A stretch of DNA of 64,000 bases from Limnobacter sp. CACIAM 66H1 (GCF_001601825.1 NZ_LUJK01000002.1:1-64000); one strand, 5' to 3'. Positions 30,001 to 40,011 are shown, counted from the first letter of the stretch. A program made the numbers and translations. Notes: generated by a model not told the origin, from the letters alone.

Positions 30001-30705
30001 TCAGCGCACGCGGTAGAGAAGGTCCCAAACGCCGTGGCCAAGCTTCAATCCGCGATTTTCGAACTTGGTCAACGGCCGATCATCGGGGCGTGGTACAAAA
30101 GGTGTCGATGCCACATTCTGCCAATCGGGCGCTACGCTGAGAACATCATGCATGTGGTGGGCATAATTTTCCCAGTCGGTGGCACAGTGCAGCACCCCGC
30201 CAGGTTTCATCTTTTTCGCCAGTTTGGCCACGAATTCGGGTTGAATGAGTCGCCGTTTGTGGTGGCGGGCCTTACGCCAAGGGTCGGGAAAGTACAGAAG
30301 CACTTTGTCCAGGCTGGCATCGGGGATCATGTCGCGAAGGACGTCCACGACATCGTGTGAAATGATCCGGATATTTTCGATGCCTTCTTCTTCGATCTTC
30401 TTGATCAGCGAGCCTACACCCGCTGTATAAATTTCCACACCCAGATAGTTCACCTCCGGGTGTGCTTTGGCAATTTTGGCGGTGGTTTCGCCCATGCCAA
30501 AGCCGATTTCAAGCCAGTTGGGCTGGCCTTGCGTGCCCCATTGCCTGTCGAAGTCGATTGACGACTGCGAGCTGTAAGTGATGCCCCACTTAGGCATGCC
30601 TTCTTCAACTGCTCGTTCCTGGGCGCGTGAAATGTGCCCCCGACGTTTCACAAAACTTTTGATGTGCTGGTCGCGAAACGGATTGTCGGGGGTTTGGTCT
30701 GTCAT
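30001..30705 (-). CDS. trmB: TrmB, tRNA (guanine-N7-)-methyltransferase
   Basis: SAM-dependent enzyme that forms m7G46 in the variable loop of tRNAs. The 234-residue protein has motif [12 protein letters not shown] (about residues 62-72), the YLGVEIY motif, [15 protein letters not shown] (the signature of the family) and the C-terminal [17 protein letters not shown]. Its ATG overlaps the thiG stop by 4 bp, so it is the last gene of a thiS-thiG-trmB unit. Confidence 0.95.
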   Translation of the reverse strand: MTDQTPDNPFRDQHIKSFVKRRGHISRAQERAVEEGMPKWGITYSSQSSIDFDRQWGTQGQPNWLEIGFGMGETTAKIAKAHPEVNYLGVEIYTAGVGSLIKKIEEEGIENIRIISHDVVDVLRDMIPDASLDKVLLYFPDPWRKARHHKRRLIQPEFVAKLAKKMKPGGVLHCATDWENYAHHMHDVLSVAPDWQNVASTPFVPRPDDRPLTKFENRGLKLGHGVWDLLYRVR

Positions 30706-31517
30706 TTTGAGCTGGAGGAAATAACGCCCTCCACAGGGGAAGAGGGACTGGCTGTGTAAAACTTTTTCGGCATTCTACCTGCAAGAAAGGCCTCGCGACC
30801 TGCCTGTGTGGCCAAACGCATGGCACGTGCCATTTGCACCGGGTTCTGTGCCTTGGCGATTGCGGTGTTCATCAATACACCAGCACAACCCAATTCCATG
30901 GCAATTGCAGCATCGGAGGCTGTGCCAACACCGGCATCCACAATCACAGGTACCTGTGCTTTTTCCAGTATCAGGTTGATGTTCCACGGGTTCAAAATAC
31001 CCATGCCAGAACCAATGAGCGAGGCCAACGGCATGATGGCCAAACAGCCAGCATCCTCGAGTTTGCGGGCGTAAATGGGATCGTCGGAGCAGTACACCAT
31101 CACGTCAAAACCATCGGCGACCAGTTCTTTGGCTGCAATCAATGTCTCTTCCATGTCGGGGTACAAGTTGGTGGGATCGCCCAGAACTTCGAGTTTGCAC
31201 AGGTTGTGACCGTCCAGCAGTTCGCGGCCCAGGCGCAAGGTGCGCACGGCGTCTTTGGCGGTGTAGCAACCCGCTGAATTGGGGAGGTAAGTGAATTGGC
31301 TGGGAGGAATGTAATCGAGCAGGCTCGCTTCGCCCGCGTTTTGACCAATGTTGGTGCGGCGAATCGCGACAGTGACGATTTCCGCGCCGCTCTCGGTGAT
31401 TGCGTCACGGGTTTCATCCAGGCTGGCATATTTGCCGGTGCCCACCAGCAAACGGCTGGTGAATTCGCGGTTGCCCACTTTCCAGGTGTCGTTGTTTTTC
31501 TCGATTTGTGTATTCAT
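30702..31517 (-). CDS. thiG: ThiG, thiazole synthase
   Basis: Builds the thiazole phosphate moiety of thiamine from DXP, dehydroglycine and ThiS thiocarboxylate. The 271-residue TIM-barrel has the Schiff-base lysine in LCKLEVLGD (about residue 109), [10 protein letters not shown] near the start and [15 protein letters not shown] (about 193-207). It follows thiS by 21 bp. The glycine-oxidising partner (ThiO or ThiH) and ThiF are not in the window. Confidence 0.95.
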   Translation of the reverse strand: MNTQIEKNNDTWKVGNREFTSRLLVGTGKYASLDETRDAITESGAEIVTVAIRRTNIGQNAGEASLLDYIPPSQFTYLPNSAGCYTAKDAVRTLRLGRELLDGHNLCKLEVLGDPTNLYPDMEETLIAAKELVADGFDVMVYCSDDPIYARKLEDAGCLAIMPLASLIGSGMGILNPWNINLILEKAQVPVIVDAGVGTASDAAIAMELGCAGVLMNTAIAKAQNPVQMARAMRLATQAGREAFLAGRMPKKFYTASPSSPVEGVISSSSK

Positions 31518-31538
31518 GGGGGTACTGCTCCTGATAGT

Positions 31539-31742
31539 TTAACCACCGCCCACAGCGACCACGATTTCCAGGCTGGCCCCAGGGTTCAATGGTGTGTTGG
31601 CATGCTGGCTTTTGGGCACAATTTCGCCATTCAATTCGACAGCGATGCGCTTGCCGTTCAGTTGGAGGCTTTCCACAAGGTGCGCCACAGTGCTGTTTTC
31701 GGGCATTTCACGATTTTCACCGTTGACTGTAACTTGAATCAT
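31539..31742 (-). CDS. thiS: ThiS, sulfur carrier protein
   Basis: 67-residue ubiquitin-fold protein that carries sulfur as a C-terminal thiocarboxylate to ThiG. It begins MIQVTVNGENREMPENSTV and ends VAVGGG, so the required terminal Gly-Gly is present, here as three Gly. It precedes thiG on the minus strand. No TPP riboswitch is seen in the 140 bp upstream. Confidence 0.93.
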   Translation of the reverse strand: MIQVTVNGENREMPENSTVAHLVESLQLNGKRIAVELNGEIVPKSQHANTPLNPGASLEIVVAVGGG

Positions 31743-31883
31743 GGCTTGAGCGAATGAGCTTGTGTAAGTTTGTTACTATCGATTAACGCGATAATCAAAC
31801 CGGATCGATCTTGCTTGCAAGTCTTGATTCTCTCATTATCTGAAAACGAAATAACCGAGCGGCGCACAGAAACCGGAGCCTAC

Positions 31884-32840
31884 ATGCACTCAGTAGTTCA
31901 TTTGTTGAAAAGTACCACCTTCCCCAGCGTGAAGCGCTTGAATCTTGAAACCATTCAGGTCAACCTGGGTTATCTGTGCAATCAAAGCTGTACCCATTGT
32001 CATGTGAATGCCGGCCCCAATCGCACCGAGTTGATGCAAGACGAGCAAATTGACCAGCTCATTGCCTTGATGAACCAAGGCTGGGTGAAAAAGCTTGATT
32101 TGACCGGCGGTGCGCCCGAGATGAACCCACGCTTCAAGCGCTTGGTACTTGCTGCGCGCAATGCTGGAGTGCATGTGATTGACCGCTGCAACCTGACCAT
32201 TTTGAGTGAGCCGGGATATGAGGATTTGGCCCGGTTTCTCGCTGAAAACGAGGTGGAAATTTTTGCATCCTTGCCTTGTTACCTGGAAGACAATGTGGAC
32301 AAACAAAGGGGCAAAGGCGTATTCGATGCAAGCATTGCGGGTTTGCAAAAACTGAATGCCTTGGGCTATGGCGAGAAGTTGCGCCTGACCCTGGTATTCA
32401 ACCCGCAAGGTCCTTCCTTGCCGCCACCCCAGCAAGCCCTGGAAGCGGATTACAAAGCAGTGTTGTTCGACAAGTTTGGCATTCGCTTCACTGGCTTGGT
32501 GACAATTACAAACATGCCGATCGCCCGTTTTGGTAGCACGCTGATCAGTAAGGGCACGTTCGAGACTTACATGAATACCTTGAAAGGCGCTTACCGGGAA
32601 AGTAACCTTGAGTCGGTCATGTGCCGAAGTCTCGTCTCGATTGATTATGAAGGCAAGCTGTACGATTGCGATTTCAATCAGCAATTGGGGTGGCCCGTGC
32701 GAGATTCTCAGGGCAGAGCATTGACGTTGGCCGACTTGACGCAAACCGCGCTTGATTCAATTGAGGTAGTGGTTGGCGACCACTGTTATGGTTGCACGGC
32801 GGGTCAGGGCAGCAGTTGTGGCGGTGCTTTGGCTGCCTGA
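31884..32840 (+). CDS. arsS: ArsS-like radical SAM protein with Cys-rich C-terminal domain
   Basis: 318-residue radical SAM enzyme of the family called arsenosugar biosynthesis protein ArsS or rSAM/Cys-rich protein. The radical SAM cluster motif is CNQSCTHC (about residues 33-40), followed by a barrel with LDLTGGAPEMNP. The C-terminal domain carries CRSLVSIDYEGKLYDCDFNQQLG and ends with the signature CYGCTAGQGSSCGGA. The ATG at 31884 is preceded by GGAG at 31875-31878. No arsM or arsenic gene is next to it. The biological substrate is therefore open. The 3' end overlaps the convergent gene at 32804 by 37 bp. Confidence 0.82.
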   Translation: MHSVVHLLKSTTFPSVKRLNLETIQVNLGYLCNQSCTHCHVNAGPNRTELMQDEQIDQLIALMNQGWVKKLDLTGGAPEMNPRFKRLVLAARNAGVHVIDRCNLTILSEPGYEDLARFLAENEVEIFASLPCYLEDNVDKQRGKGVFDASIAGLQKLNALGYGEKLRLTLVFNPQGPSLPPPQQALEADYKAVLFDKFGIRFTGLVTITNMPIARFGSTLISKGTFETYMNTLKGAYRESNLESVMCRSLVSIDYEGKLYDCDFNQQLGWPVRDSQGRALTLADLTQTALDSIEVVVGDHCYGCTAGQGSSCGGALAA

Positions 32841-34171
32841 TTGTCAGGGGTGGCCAATGCCATGTGCTGGCTTTTCTCCATGAGGCGTTTTGCGAGCCGC
32901 AAAGCGCTCTCGGATTCCTGAGAGGCCGACTCTGCCACTTGTTCAACCTGGCTAAGCAAGTTGGACCAAGCGGTTTGATTCACCGCCATGTATTCGGCCA
33001 GTTTGTTCGATTCATGTTGACCTGCATTGATTTTCTGGCTGGCCAACACCAATCCTTCAATGGATTCTTTCAAGGCCTGTTGGCTTTGTTCGACCAGTTG
33101 CTGCAGTTGCCGACTGTTCTCGGGTTCTGTCAGGGTGAGCTCCATTTGCGAGGCATCCAGCCTGCCCAGTAGCTGTCGGCTCACTTCTCCAGCCTTTCGC
33201 AAGCCTTGTGCTGCGCTGCGTATGTCTGAACGCAAACCCTCAAGCTGGGTTTGCATGATCTCCATATGGCTTTCCGCTTTGGCATTGCGATGTTCGCTGT
33301 TCAACGTTGACTTAACAACCTGGGTGCCTTGAGTGGACAGCTGGTGGAACGATCTTGCAAATTGCAACACAGCCCGTCCACTTTGGTTGAGCTCTTCGAG
33401 TTGTTGGCCAATTTGCAGCAAGGTGCCGCGGTGCTCCAGTTGCTGGTTGCTGTTTAGCGCTTTCAGTACACCTTCAAGTGCAGCATGGGCGCCCTCGCGT
33501 TTTTGATCATTTTCCTGTTGGCTATGCAAAGCGCGGCTTAACATTTGCACACGGCGGCCCAGCGCAAGTGTTTTACGATGGGTGTTCCATTGAACGCCCA
33601 GGGCCAAACCAATTGAAGCCAGTAGGGCAGCCAGTCCAAACAGCAGCACTAGATAACCGTTGGTAGCCTGGGCAATGTGTGCTTTCAGCAGGGCAAGCTT
33701 GGGCAGTGTGTCCAAGCGAAGTTGGGTTTCAAGTTGACGCTGGGTGTCCAGATCAGAATTGACACCCGCCACCGGGCGTGAGAGTGCTTCAATGCTCTGA
33801 GTCAGCAACACTTGCAGGTTTTGACTGTGCAGGGGACCAAACCACTGTACCCCATTGTTTTGCTGGCTGACTTGCTGCCCCAGACCCAGCAACGCTTTCA
33901 AGCCTTGAGGCTGGACGTTTTCAATCCCGGGGCTGTTGAGGGCCAGCAATTCTTGTTGAATGCGACCTTCAACCAGATTAATTTGGGCCAGTTGGGTATT
34001 GCGAATGCTGTCCGACTGACTTTTGGCGAACAGGCCGGCCGCGAACACAAACAGGGCTGCAATGAGCAGGCCTGCTGAAAACTGCCCCAACTGCCGAACA
34101 AACTTGGGCCTGACCGGCGTTGGGGCGTGGTCTTCAAACGCTTTGGCGGGGTCGGCTTTGGGGTCGGTCAT
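32804..34171 (-). CDS. Two-TM membrane protein with long coiled-coil cytoplasmic part, function unknown
   Basis: 455 residues. TM1 is about residues 31-49 (LIAALFVFAAGLFA), a 120-residue periplasmic domain follows, then TM2 about 172-194 (GYLVLLFGLAALLASIGLALGV), and a Gln/Leu/Ser-rich helical cytoplasmic region to about residue 440. The topology is that of a chemoreceptor or PilJ-type protein, but I see no conserved methyl-accepting signalling hairpin and no kinase, GGDEF or EAL domain. The stop lies inside the 3' end of the ArsS-like gene. It may be a degenerate chemoreceptor or a scaffold; I do not recognise it further. Confidence 0.6.
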   Translation of the reverse strand: MTDPKADPAKAFEDHAPTPVRPKFVRQLGQFSAGLLIAALFVFAAGLFAKSQSDSIRNTQLAQINLVEGRIQQELLALNSPGIENVQPQGLKALLGLGQQVSQQNNGVQWFGPLHSQNLQVLLTQSIEALSRPVAGVNSDLDTQRQLETQLRLDTLPKLALLKAHIAQATNGYLVLLFGLAALLASIGLALGVQWNTHRKTLALGRRVQMLSRALHSQQENDQKREGAHAALEGVLKALNSNQQLEHRGTLLQIGQQLEELNQSGRAVLQFARSFHQLSTQGTQVVKSTLNSEHRNAKAESHMEIMQTQLEGLRSDIRSAAQGLRKAGEVSRQLLGRLDASQMELTLTEPENSRQLQQLVEQSQQALKESIEGLVLASQKINAGQHESNKLAEYMAVNQTAWSNLLSQVEQVAESASQESESALRLAKRLMEKSQHMALATPDNQAAKAPPQLLP

Positions 34172-34191
34172 TGATCCATGGGTTTTGGTTT

Positions 34192-34356
34192 TTAGATTTG
34201 AGTCATCTCAAAATCTTCTTTGCGAGCGCCGCATTCGGGGCATACCCAGTTGGGAGGAACATCTTCCCATTTCGTGCCTGGAGCAATACCTTCATCAGGT
34301 ACACCCGCTGCTTCATCGTATACCCAACCGCAAATCAAACAAATCCAAGTATTCAT
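34192..34356 (-). CDS. Rubredoxin
   Basis: 54-residue iron-sulfur electron carrier, too short to stand out among open frames. The translation begins MNTWICLICGWVYDEAAG and contains the two Cys knuckles C-x2-C-G (CLICG, residues 6-10) and CPECG (39-43), plus the aromatic and DVPPNWVCP elements of the rubredoxin fold. It reads from the ATG at 34354-34356 to the TAA at 34192-34194. It is divergent from thiD and 20 bp from the orphan membrane gene. Probable partner oxidoreductases are not adjacent. Confidence 0.93.
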   Translation of the reverse strand: MNTWICLICGWVYDEAAGVPDEGIAPGTKWEDVPPNWVCPECGARKEDFEMTQI

Positions 34357-34449
34357 TCTGAGCTACTTCCAGAAAAAAAATTGCAACGGGTGGATAATAC
34401 TGAGTTTGGCAGCCGACTACAAAGGTTGCCGGTCTTTTTTGGGTTTTGA

Positions 34450-35271
34450 ATGACACTGACTGTACCTTTGGTGCTGACCTTTTCGGCATCAGATCCCACT
34501 GCTGGCGCGGGTTTACAAGCCGATGCACTGACTGTTTCTGCGCTGGGTGCACATCCCTTGACCATTCTCACCGGGCTGACTGCCCAGAACACGGTGGGCG
34601 TGGTGCGCTTCGACGCATGCACTCGTGACTGGATTGATGATCAATTAAACGCATTGTTGGACGACGGCATTGCACCAAGCGCGATCAAAACCGGCGTATT
34701 GGGTAGCGAAGGTGCTGTGGCGGCAGTGATGAGAGTGAAAGGCCTCTGGCCCTCGGTGCCGCTGGTGGTCGACCCTGTGCGGGCCTCTGGGCGGGGCGAC
34801 GCATTTGGCGGGCAGACCTTGTTTGACAGTTACAGAAACCAGCTATTCCCGTTGGTTGATTTGTTGACTCCCAACTGGCCTGAAGCTCAGGCATTTACCG
34901 GCGCACACAGTGTGGATGAGGCGGGTGAGCGCTTGTTGCAAATGGGCTGCAAGGCGGTGCTGTTGAAAGGCGAACATCTTGATTCGGGCGATGTGGTGAA
35001 TCGCCTGTATGTGTCAGGACAAAAAGTGGTTGAATTCCCTTGCGAACGCCTCCCCGGGCAATATCACGGTTCGGGTTGCACTCTGGCCAGTGCCTGTGCA
35101 GTGGGGCTTGGGCAGGGTTTAAGCGTTCAGGAGGCGGTTGAATTGGCTCTGGAGTACACCTGGCAAGCCCTGAGTTGTGGTTTTGCAGTGGGCAAAGGCC
35201 AGTTGGTTCCGGACCGAATGCACCTGATGCAATACTTGGAAGAGGATGGCGATGGCGACTCGGTGCAATAG
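34450..35271 (+). CDS. thiD: ThiD, HMP/HMP-P kinase
   Basis: Ribokinase-fold enzyme that phosphorylates hydroxymethylpyrimidine and its phosphate to HMP-PP. The 273-residue protein has SASDPTAGAGLQADALTVSALG near its start, VVDPVRASGRGDAF and the C-terminal anion-hole motif GSGCTLASACAVGLG (about 208-222). It overlaps thiE by 26 bp, and the two probably form an operon with hemL. Confidence 0.94.
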   Translation: MTLTVPLVLTFSASDPTAGAGLQADALTVSALGAHPLTILTGLTAQNTVGVVRFDACTRDWIDDQLNALLDDGIAPSAIKTGVLGSEGAVAAVMRVKGLWPSVPLVVDPVRASGRGDAFGGQTLFDSYRNQLFPLVDLLTPNWPEAQAFTGAHSVDEAGERLLQMGCKAVLLKGEHLDSGDVVNRLYVSGQKVVEFPCERLPGQYHGSGCTLASACAVGLGQGLSVQEAVELALEYTWQALSCGFAVGKGQLVPDRMHLMQYLEEDGDGDSVQ

Positions 35272-35956
35272 CGTGGATGGCGGATTGATCAGGGGTGTTT
35301 ACGCCATTACGCCAGAGCGTTCGCCCGTGTGGACTCCAGATGCGATCGTGGATTGCGTTGCCGCGGCGTTGGACGGCGGCATACGCCTGTTTCAGTGCAG
35401 GCAAAAGAATTGGGACCAAGCGGAGCTAATCGAGTTTGTGGCCCAATTGGACGCCTTGTGCCAAAAGTACGATGCGACGCTGATTTTGAATGACGTGTCC
35501 TCGGCAGAGTTTTCAGAATTTGAGGGTGGCGTCGTCGCTGGCGTGCATTTGGGTAGAACCGATGAGGCCATTGCTCAGGCCCGAAGCAGGCTGGGCAGCA
35601 AATGGGTGGTGGGTGCTTCTTGTTACAATCAGTTTGAGTTGGCCGAACAAGCCGTGCGTGATGGCGCCAGTTATGTGGCCTTTGGAGCCATGTATCCCAG
35701 CAGCACCAAACCGCAAGCGGTGCGAGCCGAGCTTGAATTGTTTGCCCGGGCCAGCAACTTGGGTGTGCCCAGCGTGGCGATTGGCGGCATTACGATTGAG
35801 CGGGTGCCTGAATTAATCAAAGCAGGTGCACAAGCAGTGGCTGTGGTGAATGGTTTGTTTGGCATGGAACCCAATGCTGGGCTGGTTTGCAGTGTGGCGC
35901 AACAGTGGGTGGATGTCGTGAATGGATGTAGTTCAGTTAATTTAGCGGAGTCCTGA
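35246..35956 (+). CDS. thiE: ThiE, thiamine-phosphate synthase
   Basis: Joins HMP-PP and thiazole phosphate to thiamine monophosphate. The 236-residue TIM-barrel shows [21 protein letters not shown] (the Q-x-R/K motif), [28 protein letters not shown] and VAIGGIT. The start overlaps thiD; ATGs at 35246 and 35252 are both possible. The stop is 2 bp before hemL. Confidence 0.93.
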   Translation: MAMATRCNSVDGGLIRGVYAITPERSPVWTPDAIVDCVAAALDGGIRLFQCRQKNWDQAELIEFVAQLDALCQKYDATLILNDVSSAEFSEFEGGVVAGVHLGRTDEAIAQARSRLGSKWVVGASCYNQFELAEQAVRDGASYVAFGAMYPSSTKPQAVRAELELFARASNLGVPSVAIGGITIERVPELIKAGAQAVAVVNGLFGMEPNAGLVCSVAQQWVDVVNGCSSVNLAES

Positions 35957-35958
35957 GA

Positions 35959-37254
35959 ATGAGTAGTCAAGAAGTGAGTCAGAACGAAGTGCTGTTTGAG
36001 CGCGCGCAGAAAACAATTCCCGGAGGTGTGAATTCGCCGGTGCGTGCATTTCGTTCTGTGGGTGGTACGCCGCGTTTTTTTAAGCGGGCCAATGGCCCTT
36101 ACGTGTGGGACGCCGATGACAAGCGTTACATCGACTACATTGGTTCTTGGGGCCCTGCAGTACTGGGTCACGCCCATCCCGAAGTAATCAAGGCTGTTCA
36201 AGACGCTGCAGTGGGTGGTTTGAGCTTTGGTGCGCCCACGGAAGGTGAAATCGTGATGGCAGAAACACTGTGCGAAATGTTGCCTTCCCTGGAGCAGGTT
36301 CGCTTGGTAAGTTCCGGCACTGAGGCGACCATGAGCGCGATTCGTCTTGCCCGGGGTTTCACTGGCCGTGACACCATTGTGAAATTCGAAGGTTGCTATC
36401 ATGGCCATGCCGACAGCCTGCTGGTCAAGGCGGGATCAGGTTTGCTGACTTTTGGTAACCCGACCTCTGCGGGTGTGCCCGAAGATTTTGCCAAACACAC
36501 CCGCGTGCTGGACTACAACAATGTGGAGCAACTGCATGAGTTGTTCAAAGCCAGTGGCAGCAGCATTGCATGCGTGATCGTGGAGCCAGTGGCGGGCAAC
36601 ATGAACCTCATCAAGCCCACCCGCGAGTTTTTGAATACATTGCGCGAGTTGTGCACTCAGCATGGCGCGGTATTGATTTTTGATGAGGTCATGACCGGAT
36701 TCCGTGTAGGCCCACAGGGTGTGCAAGGTGTGTATGGCATTACTCCTGATTTGACTACACTGGGGAAAATCATCGGCGGTGGCATGCCAATGGGTGCGTT
36801 TGGAGGCCGTAAAGACATCATGGCCTGTATTGCACCTTTGGGATCTGTCTATCAGGCCGGTACCTTGAGCGGCAACCCGGTGGCTGTGGCGGCAGGCTTG
36901 ACCACGATGTGTTTGTTGAAGCAAGACGGTTTTTACGAGAAGCTGGAAACCCAAACCCGCAAGTTGGTGGAAGCGTTTAACCAAGTGGCGTATGCCCACG
37001 GTGAAACCTTTTGCGCAGACAGCATTGGCGGCATGTTCGGTATTTATTTCAGCGAAAAAGTACCCAGCAGTTTTGCCGAGGTAAGCGCGTCCAACCGTGA
37101 CCGTTTCAACAGGTTTTTCCATGCCATGCTGGATGCAGGCGTGTACCTCGCACCTTCGGCTTACGAGGCTGGGTTTGTGTCAGTGACGCACGATGATGTC
37201 GTGATCGAAGCCACCAAGGTGGCGATAGACAAAGCGTTTGCTGCAATTAAATAA
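35959..37254 (+). CDS. hemL: HemL, glutamate-1-semialdehyde 2,1-aminomutase
   Basis: PLP enzyme that makes 5-aminolevulinate, the start of tetrapyrrole synthesis by the C5 route. The 431-residue protein has [14 protein letters not shown] near the N-terminus, [16 protein letters not shown] (about 116-131), [10 protein letters not shown] and the catalytic Lys in [16 protein letters not shown] (about 271-286). It follows thiE directly and ends at an intrinsic terminator. Confidence 0.96.
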   Translation: MSSQEVSQNEVLFERAQKTIPGGVNSPVRAFRSVGGTPRFFKRANGPYVWDADDKRYIDYIGSWGPAVLGHAHPEVIKAVQDAAVGGLSFGAPTEGEIVMAETLCEMLPSLEQVRLVSSGTEATMSAIRLARGFTGRDTIVKFEGCYHGHADSLLVKAGSGLLTFGNPTSAGVPEDFAKHTRVLDYNNVEQLHELFKASGSSIACVIVEPVAGNMNLIKPTREFLNTLRELCTQHGAVLIFDEVMTGFRVGPQGVQGVYGITPDLTTLGKIIGGGMPMGAFGGRKDIMACIAPLGSVYQAGTLSGNPVAVAAGLTTMCLLKQDGFYEKLETQTRKLVEAFNQVAYAHGETFCADSIGGMFGIYFSEKVPSSFAEVSASNRDRFNRFFHAMLDAGVYLAPSAYEAGFVSVTHDDVVIEATKVAIDKAFAAIK

Positions 37255-37271
37255 AGCGTTGTTTTGAAAAC

Positions 37272-37308
37272 AAAAAACCGCCTGAGTGATAAACAAAGGC
37301 GGTTTTTT
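37272..37308. terminator. Bidirectional intrinsic terminator after hemL / MAPEG gene
   Basis: AAAAAACCGCCT (37272-37283) pairs with AGGCGGTTTTTT (37297-37308), giving T tails on both strands between the convergent hemL and MAPEG genes. Confidence 0.92.
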
Positions 37309-37326
37309 CAATTCAGGTACAGCGGT

Positions 37327-37731
37327 TTAACAGATCAACAAGTACACCATGTAAAGTTGCAGGCCCAACTGCGCAAGGAAGAACGAGGCGCGCAAGAACA
37401 CCTGGATAAAGGACGTGCCGCTGATGTGCACCACGCTTTGCGCAATACGCGCATACAATACATAGGCTGCCACAGCATTGATGGCTTCAACCTCACCCAT
37501 CAAACCTGCCATGGCCACAATGCCCGCGAATACTGGAAAATTCTCCAGGCAGTTCAAATGCGCGCCTTTGGCCCGTTGAAGGAACATGGGGTCTGTGGAC
37601 TCCTTGCCGCGCTCCCATGCATCAATCCGCTTCTGGCCCAACAGGGCTTGAGGCACGCGTGGTGAAACATAAATCAAGGCCAGAATCATGACCCAGCCTG
37701 CATAAAGTAATACGGTGGTGTAAGCGTTCAC
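37327..37731 (-). CDS. MAPEG-family membrane protein
   Basis: 134-residue protein of the MAPEG superfamily (membrane-associated proteins in eicosanoid and glutathione metabolism), with four hydrophobic helices (TTVLLYAGWVMILALIYV, FPVFAGIVAMAGLMG, AVAAYVLYARIAQSVVHI, FLAQLGLQLYMVYLLI) and the typical RAKGAHLNCLENFPVF segment. I choose the GTG at 37731, because AAGGAG lies 8 bases upstream (complement of 37740-37745); the longer frame to 37803 lacks such a site. The role in bacteria is not well known. Confidence 0.85.
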   Translation of the reverse strand: MNAYTTVLLYAGWVMILALIYVSPRVPQALLGQKRIDAWERGKESTDPMFLQRAKGAHLNCLENFPVFAGIVAMAGLMGEVEAINAVAAYVLYARIAQSVVHISGTSFIQVFLRASFFLAQLGLQLYMVYLLIC

Positions 37732-37827
37732 TGTTTTGTCTCCTTCTTGTATGGGGTTGTGTGATGCAAATTCACCGATGATTATGGGTGAAGGCACCTG
37801 CACTGACCATCATAAGTTCGGACAAAA

Positions 37828-39330
37828 TCAGCCCTCTTTGGCTTTCTTGACCACCGCATACCTGTCCAGCGTTTTCTTTCTCGCGACATCGTGCTCAACC
37901 ACGGGCCTGGGGTATGTTTCACCCAGAACCACCCCAGCCATTTGCAATTCGAAGGGTGGACATTCGGCGGGGTTGTGAATGTATTTGTTCGGCAGTTTGG
38001 CCAGTTCGGGACAATACTTGCGTATGAATTTGCCGTCCGCATCGAATTTCTCGGACTGGCTGTAGGGGTTGAAAATACGGAAGTAGGGTTGTGCATCGCA
38101 CCCACTGCTGGCAGCCCATTGCCAGCCACCGTTGTTGGCTGACAGGTCAAAGTCGTTCAGATGTTCGGCAAAGTATTTCTCGCCCCAGCGCCAGTCAATG
38201 CCAAGGTCTTTGGTCAAAAAGCTGGCTGTCACCATGCGCAGGCGGTTGTGTTGAAACCCGGTTTGGTTCAATTGCCGTTGGGCGGCGTCCACCAAGGGGT
38301 AGCCGGTTTTGCCTTCGCACCAGGCCTTGAAAAGCTTTTTTGCTTTTTCATCGTCGTCCCATTGAATTTGATCGTATTCTGGCTTGAACGCTTTTTCGGC
38401 CGCATCAGGGCGGTGGTAAATGATCTGGAAATAAAAGTCGCGCCAAATCAATTCATTCAGCCAACCCATCGCACCTTCGCTGCCATCGAACTTAAACCGG
38501 TCATAGGCAGCTTTGGCCAGTCTGCGAATGGAGATGGTCCCAAATCGATTGTGCACACTCAGGTAGCTCACACCCTTCACGGCAGGGAAATCACGTGCCA
38601 CTTTGTACTTGTCCATGCGGTTGAGAAAGTCCTCAAATGCATCCAGCGCGCCTTCCTCGCCGGGCTTGATCATCTCCAGCAAATTGGTGCGTTTAAAGCC
38701 CATGTCTTCCAGACCAGGTGCTTTCAGTCCGGAATCGTTGGCCAGAGAGGCCATTCTGGATTCGCTGGGGTAGGGCGTTAGATGGAACTCGTCCAGTTTT
38801 TTCAGGCAGGCATTTTTAAATGGCGTGAAGACGCTGAAAAAGTTGCCGGCTTGGGTCAGCACCTCGTCCTCTTCAAAAATGGCCTGGTCTTTGAAGCGGA
38901 ACAATTCAACTCTCTTGTTTTGCAGGGATTTGCCCACGGTGATGTCCCGTTGAATCGCTGCAGGTTCATAGTCTTTGTTGGTGAACACAGCCTGCACACC
39001 CAGCTTTGCAGCCAGTGTCGGGATCGCTGTTTCGGCGTGGTCATAGACCAGATGCAGGTCCCCGCCAAAGCCTTGAAGCTTTGCTTTCAGCGCCATGCAG
39101 CTTTCCCAGATGAATTCCACGCGTCTGTCTGCCTTGTTGGCCAGCGCGTCCAGAATGGTTTTGTCAAAAACAAACACGCAATGCACTTGTTCGCAGTGCT
39201 TCAAGGCGTAGAACAGTGCGGCATTGTCGTGGGTTCGAAGGTCGCGCCGAAACCACATCAGGCCTTTGGTGTACTGGCCCGGCTTGGGTTGGGTGGACAG
39301 TGGGTGGTTTTCCAGAAGTGATGCAGACAT
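37828..39330 (-). CDS. phrB: PhrB, deoxyribodipyrimidine photolyase (class I CPD type)
   Basis: Flavoprotein that repairs cyclobutane pyrimidine dimers with blue light. The 500-residue protein has the N-terminal photolyase domain (LMWFRRDLRTHDNAAL) and the FAD-binding C-terminal domain with WNELIWRDFYFQII-like sequence near residue 290, NRLRMVTASFLTKDL, and ANNGGWQWAASSGCDAQPYFRIFNP (split here into the known W-rich FAD region, about 396-420). It is divergent from yqgE with a 96-bp gap. Confidence 0.93.
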   Translation of the reverse strand: MSASLLENHPLSTQPKPGQYTKGLMWFRRDLRTHDNAALFYALKHCEQVHCVFVFDKTILDALANKADRRVEFIWESCMALKAKLQGFGGDLHLVYDHAETAIPTLAAKLGVQAVFTNKDYEPAAIQRDITVGKSLQNKRVELFRFKDQAIFEEDEVLTQAGNFFSVFTPFKNACLKKLDEFHLTPYPSESRMASLANDSGLKAPGLEDMGFKRTNLLEMIKPGEEGALDAFEDFLNRMDKYKVARDFPAVKGVSYLSVHNRFGTISIRRLAKAAYDRFKFDGSEGAMGWLNELIWRDFYFQIIYHRPDAAEKAFKPEYDQIQWDDDEKAKKLFKAWCEGKTGYPLVDAAQRQLNQTGFQHNRLRMVTASFLTKDLGIDWRWGEKYFAEHLNDFDLSANNGGWQWAASSGCDAQPYFRIFNPYSQSEKFDADGKFIRKYCPELAKLPNKYIHNPAECPPFELQMAGVVLGETYPRPVVEHDVARKKTLDRYAVVKKAKEG

Positions 39331-39426
39331 GGGAACAACTTAAATTTGGGTTGGTCTGTGCGCTTTAAGGCGGATAGAGGAACGCCTACCCGCTTTTGCA
39401 CAGTTAAAAGGCATTACAATTTTGGC

Positions 39427-40011
39427 ATGAGCGAGACCGAAATTTCCACATCCACTGAATTTAGCTTGTCCGGTCAGTTGTTGATCGCCATGCCGAATAT
39501 GCTCGACCCCAGTTTTGCCGGGTCCGTGGTGTATTTATGTGAGCACTCCGGCAAGGGCGCCATGGGGTTGGTCATCAACCGGCCCACCGACTTGGCCATC
39601 GAAAGTTTGCTGGAAAAAATCAATGTGGAAGTGGAAGGCTATATGCCAGCCCATTTCCCGGTGATGATGGGGGGGCCAGTGGCGTCAGAGCGTGGTTTTG
39701 TTTTGCACACCGAGCCTTTGAACTGGAATTCATCGCTGAAAGTGAACGATGAAATTTCCCTGACCACTTCTCGCGACATTCTTGAAGCCGTAGCCCGTGG
39801 CGAAGCACCAGGCAAGTGGTTGGTCACCCTGGGATACGCTGGATGGGGCGAGGGGCAGCTTGAAGAAGAGCTGGCTCAGAACGCATGGCTCACCGTGCCC
39901 GCCAATCATGAAATACTGTTCGACACGCCTTTGGAAGAGCGCTTTGCAAGCGCCTACGCCATGTTGGGTATTGACCCCGCCCTGATGAGCGGTGCTGCGG
40001 GGCATGCTTAA
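39427..40011 (+). CDS. yqgE: YqgE/AlgH family protein
   Basis: 194-residue protein of the DUF179 family, function unresolved (AlgH was once described as a regulator). Conserved elements: LLIAMPNMLDPSFAGSVVYLCEH, GAMGLVINRP, GGPV and GYAGWGEGQLEEELAQNAWL. I start at the ATG at 39427; the frame extends to 39346 without family similarity. It precedes ruvX by 3 bp, a pairing that is widely conserved. Confidence 0.93.
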   Translation: MSETEISTSTEFSLSGQLLIAMPNMLDPSFAGSVVYLCEHSGKGAMGLVINRPTDLAIESLLEKINVEVEGYMPAHFPVMMGGPVASERGFVLHTEPLNWNSSLKVNDEISLTTSRDILEAVARGEAPGKWLVTLGYAGWGEGQLEEELAQNAWLTVPANHEILFDTPLEERFASAYAMLGIDPALMSGAAGHA

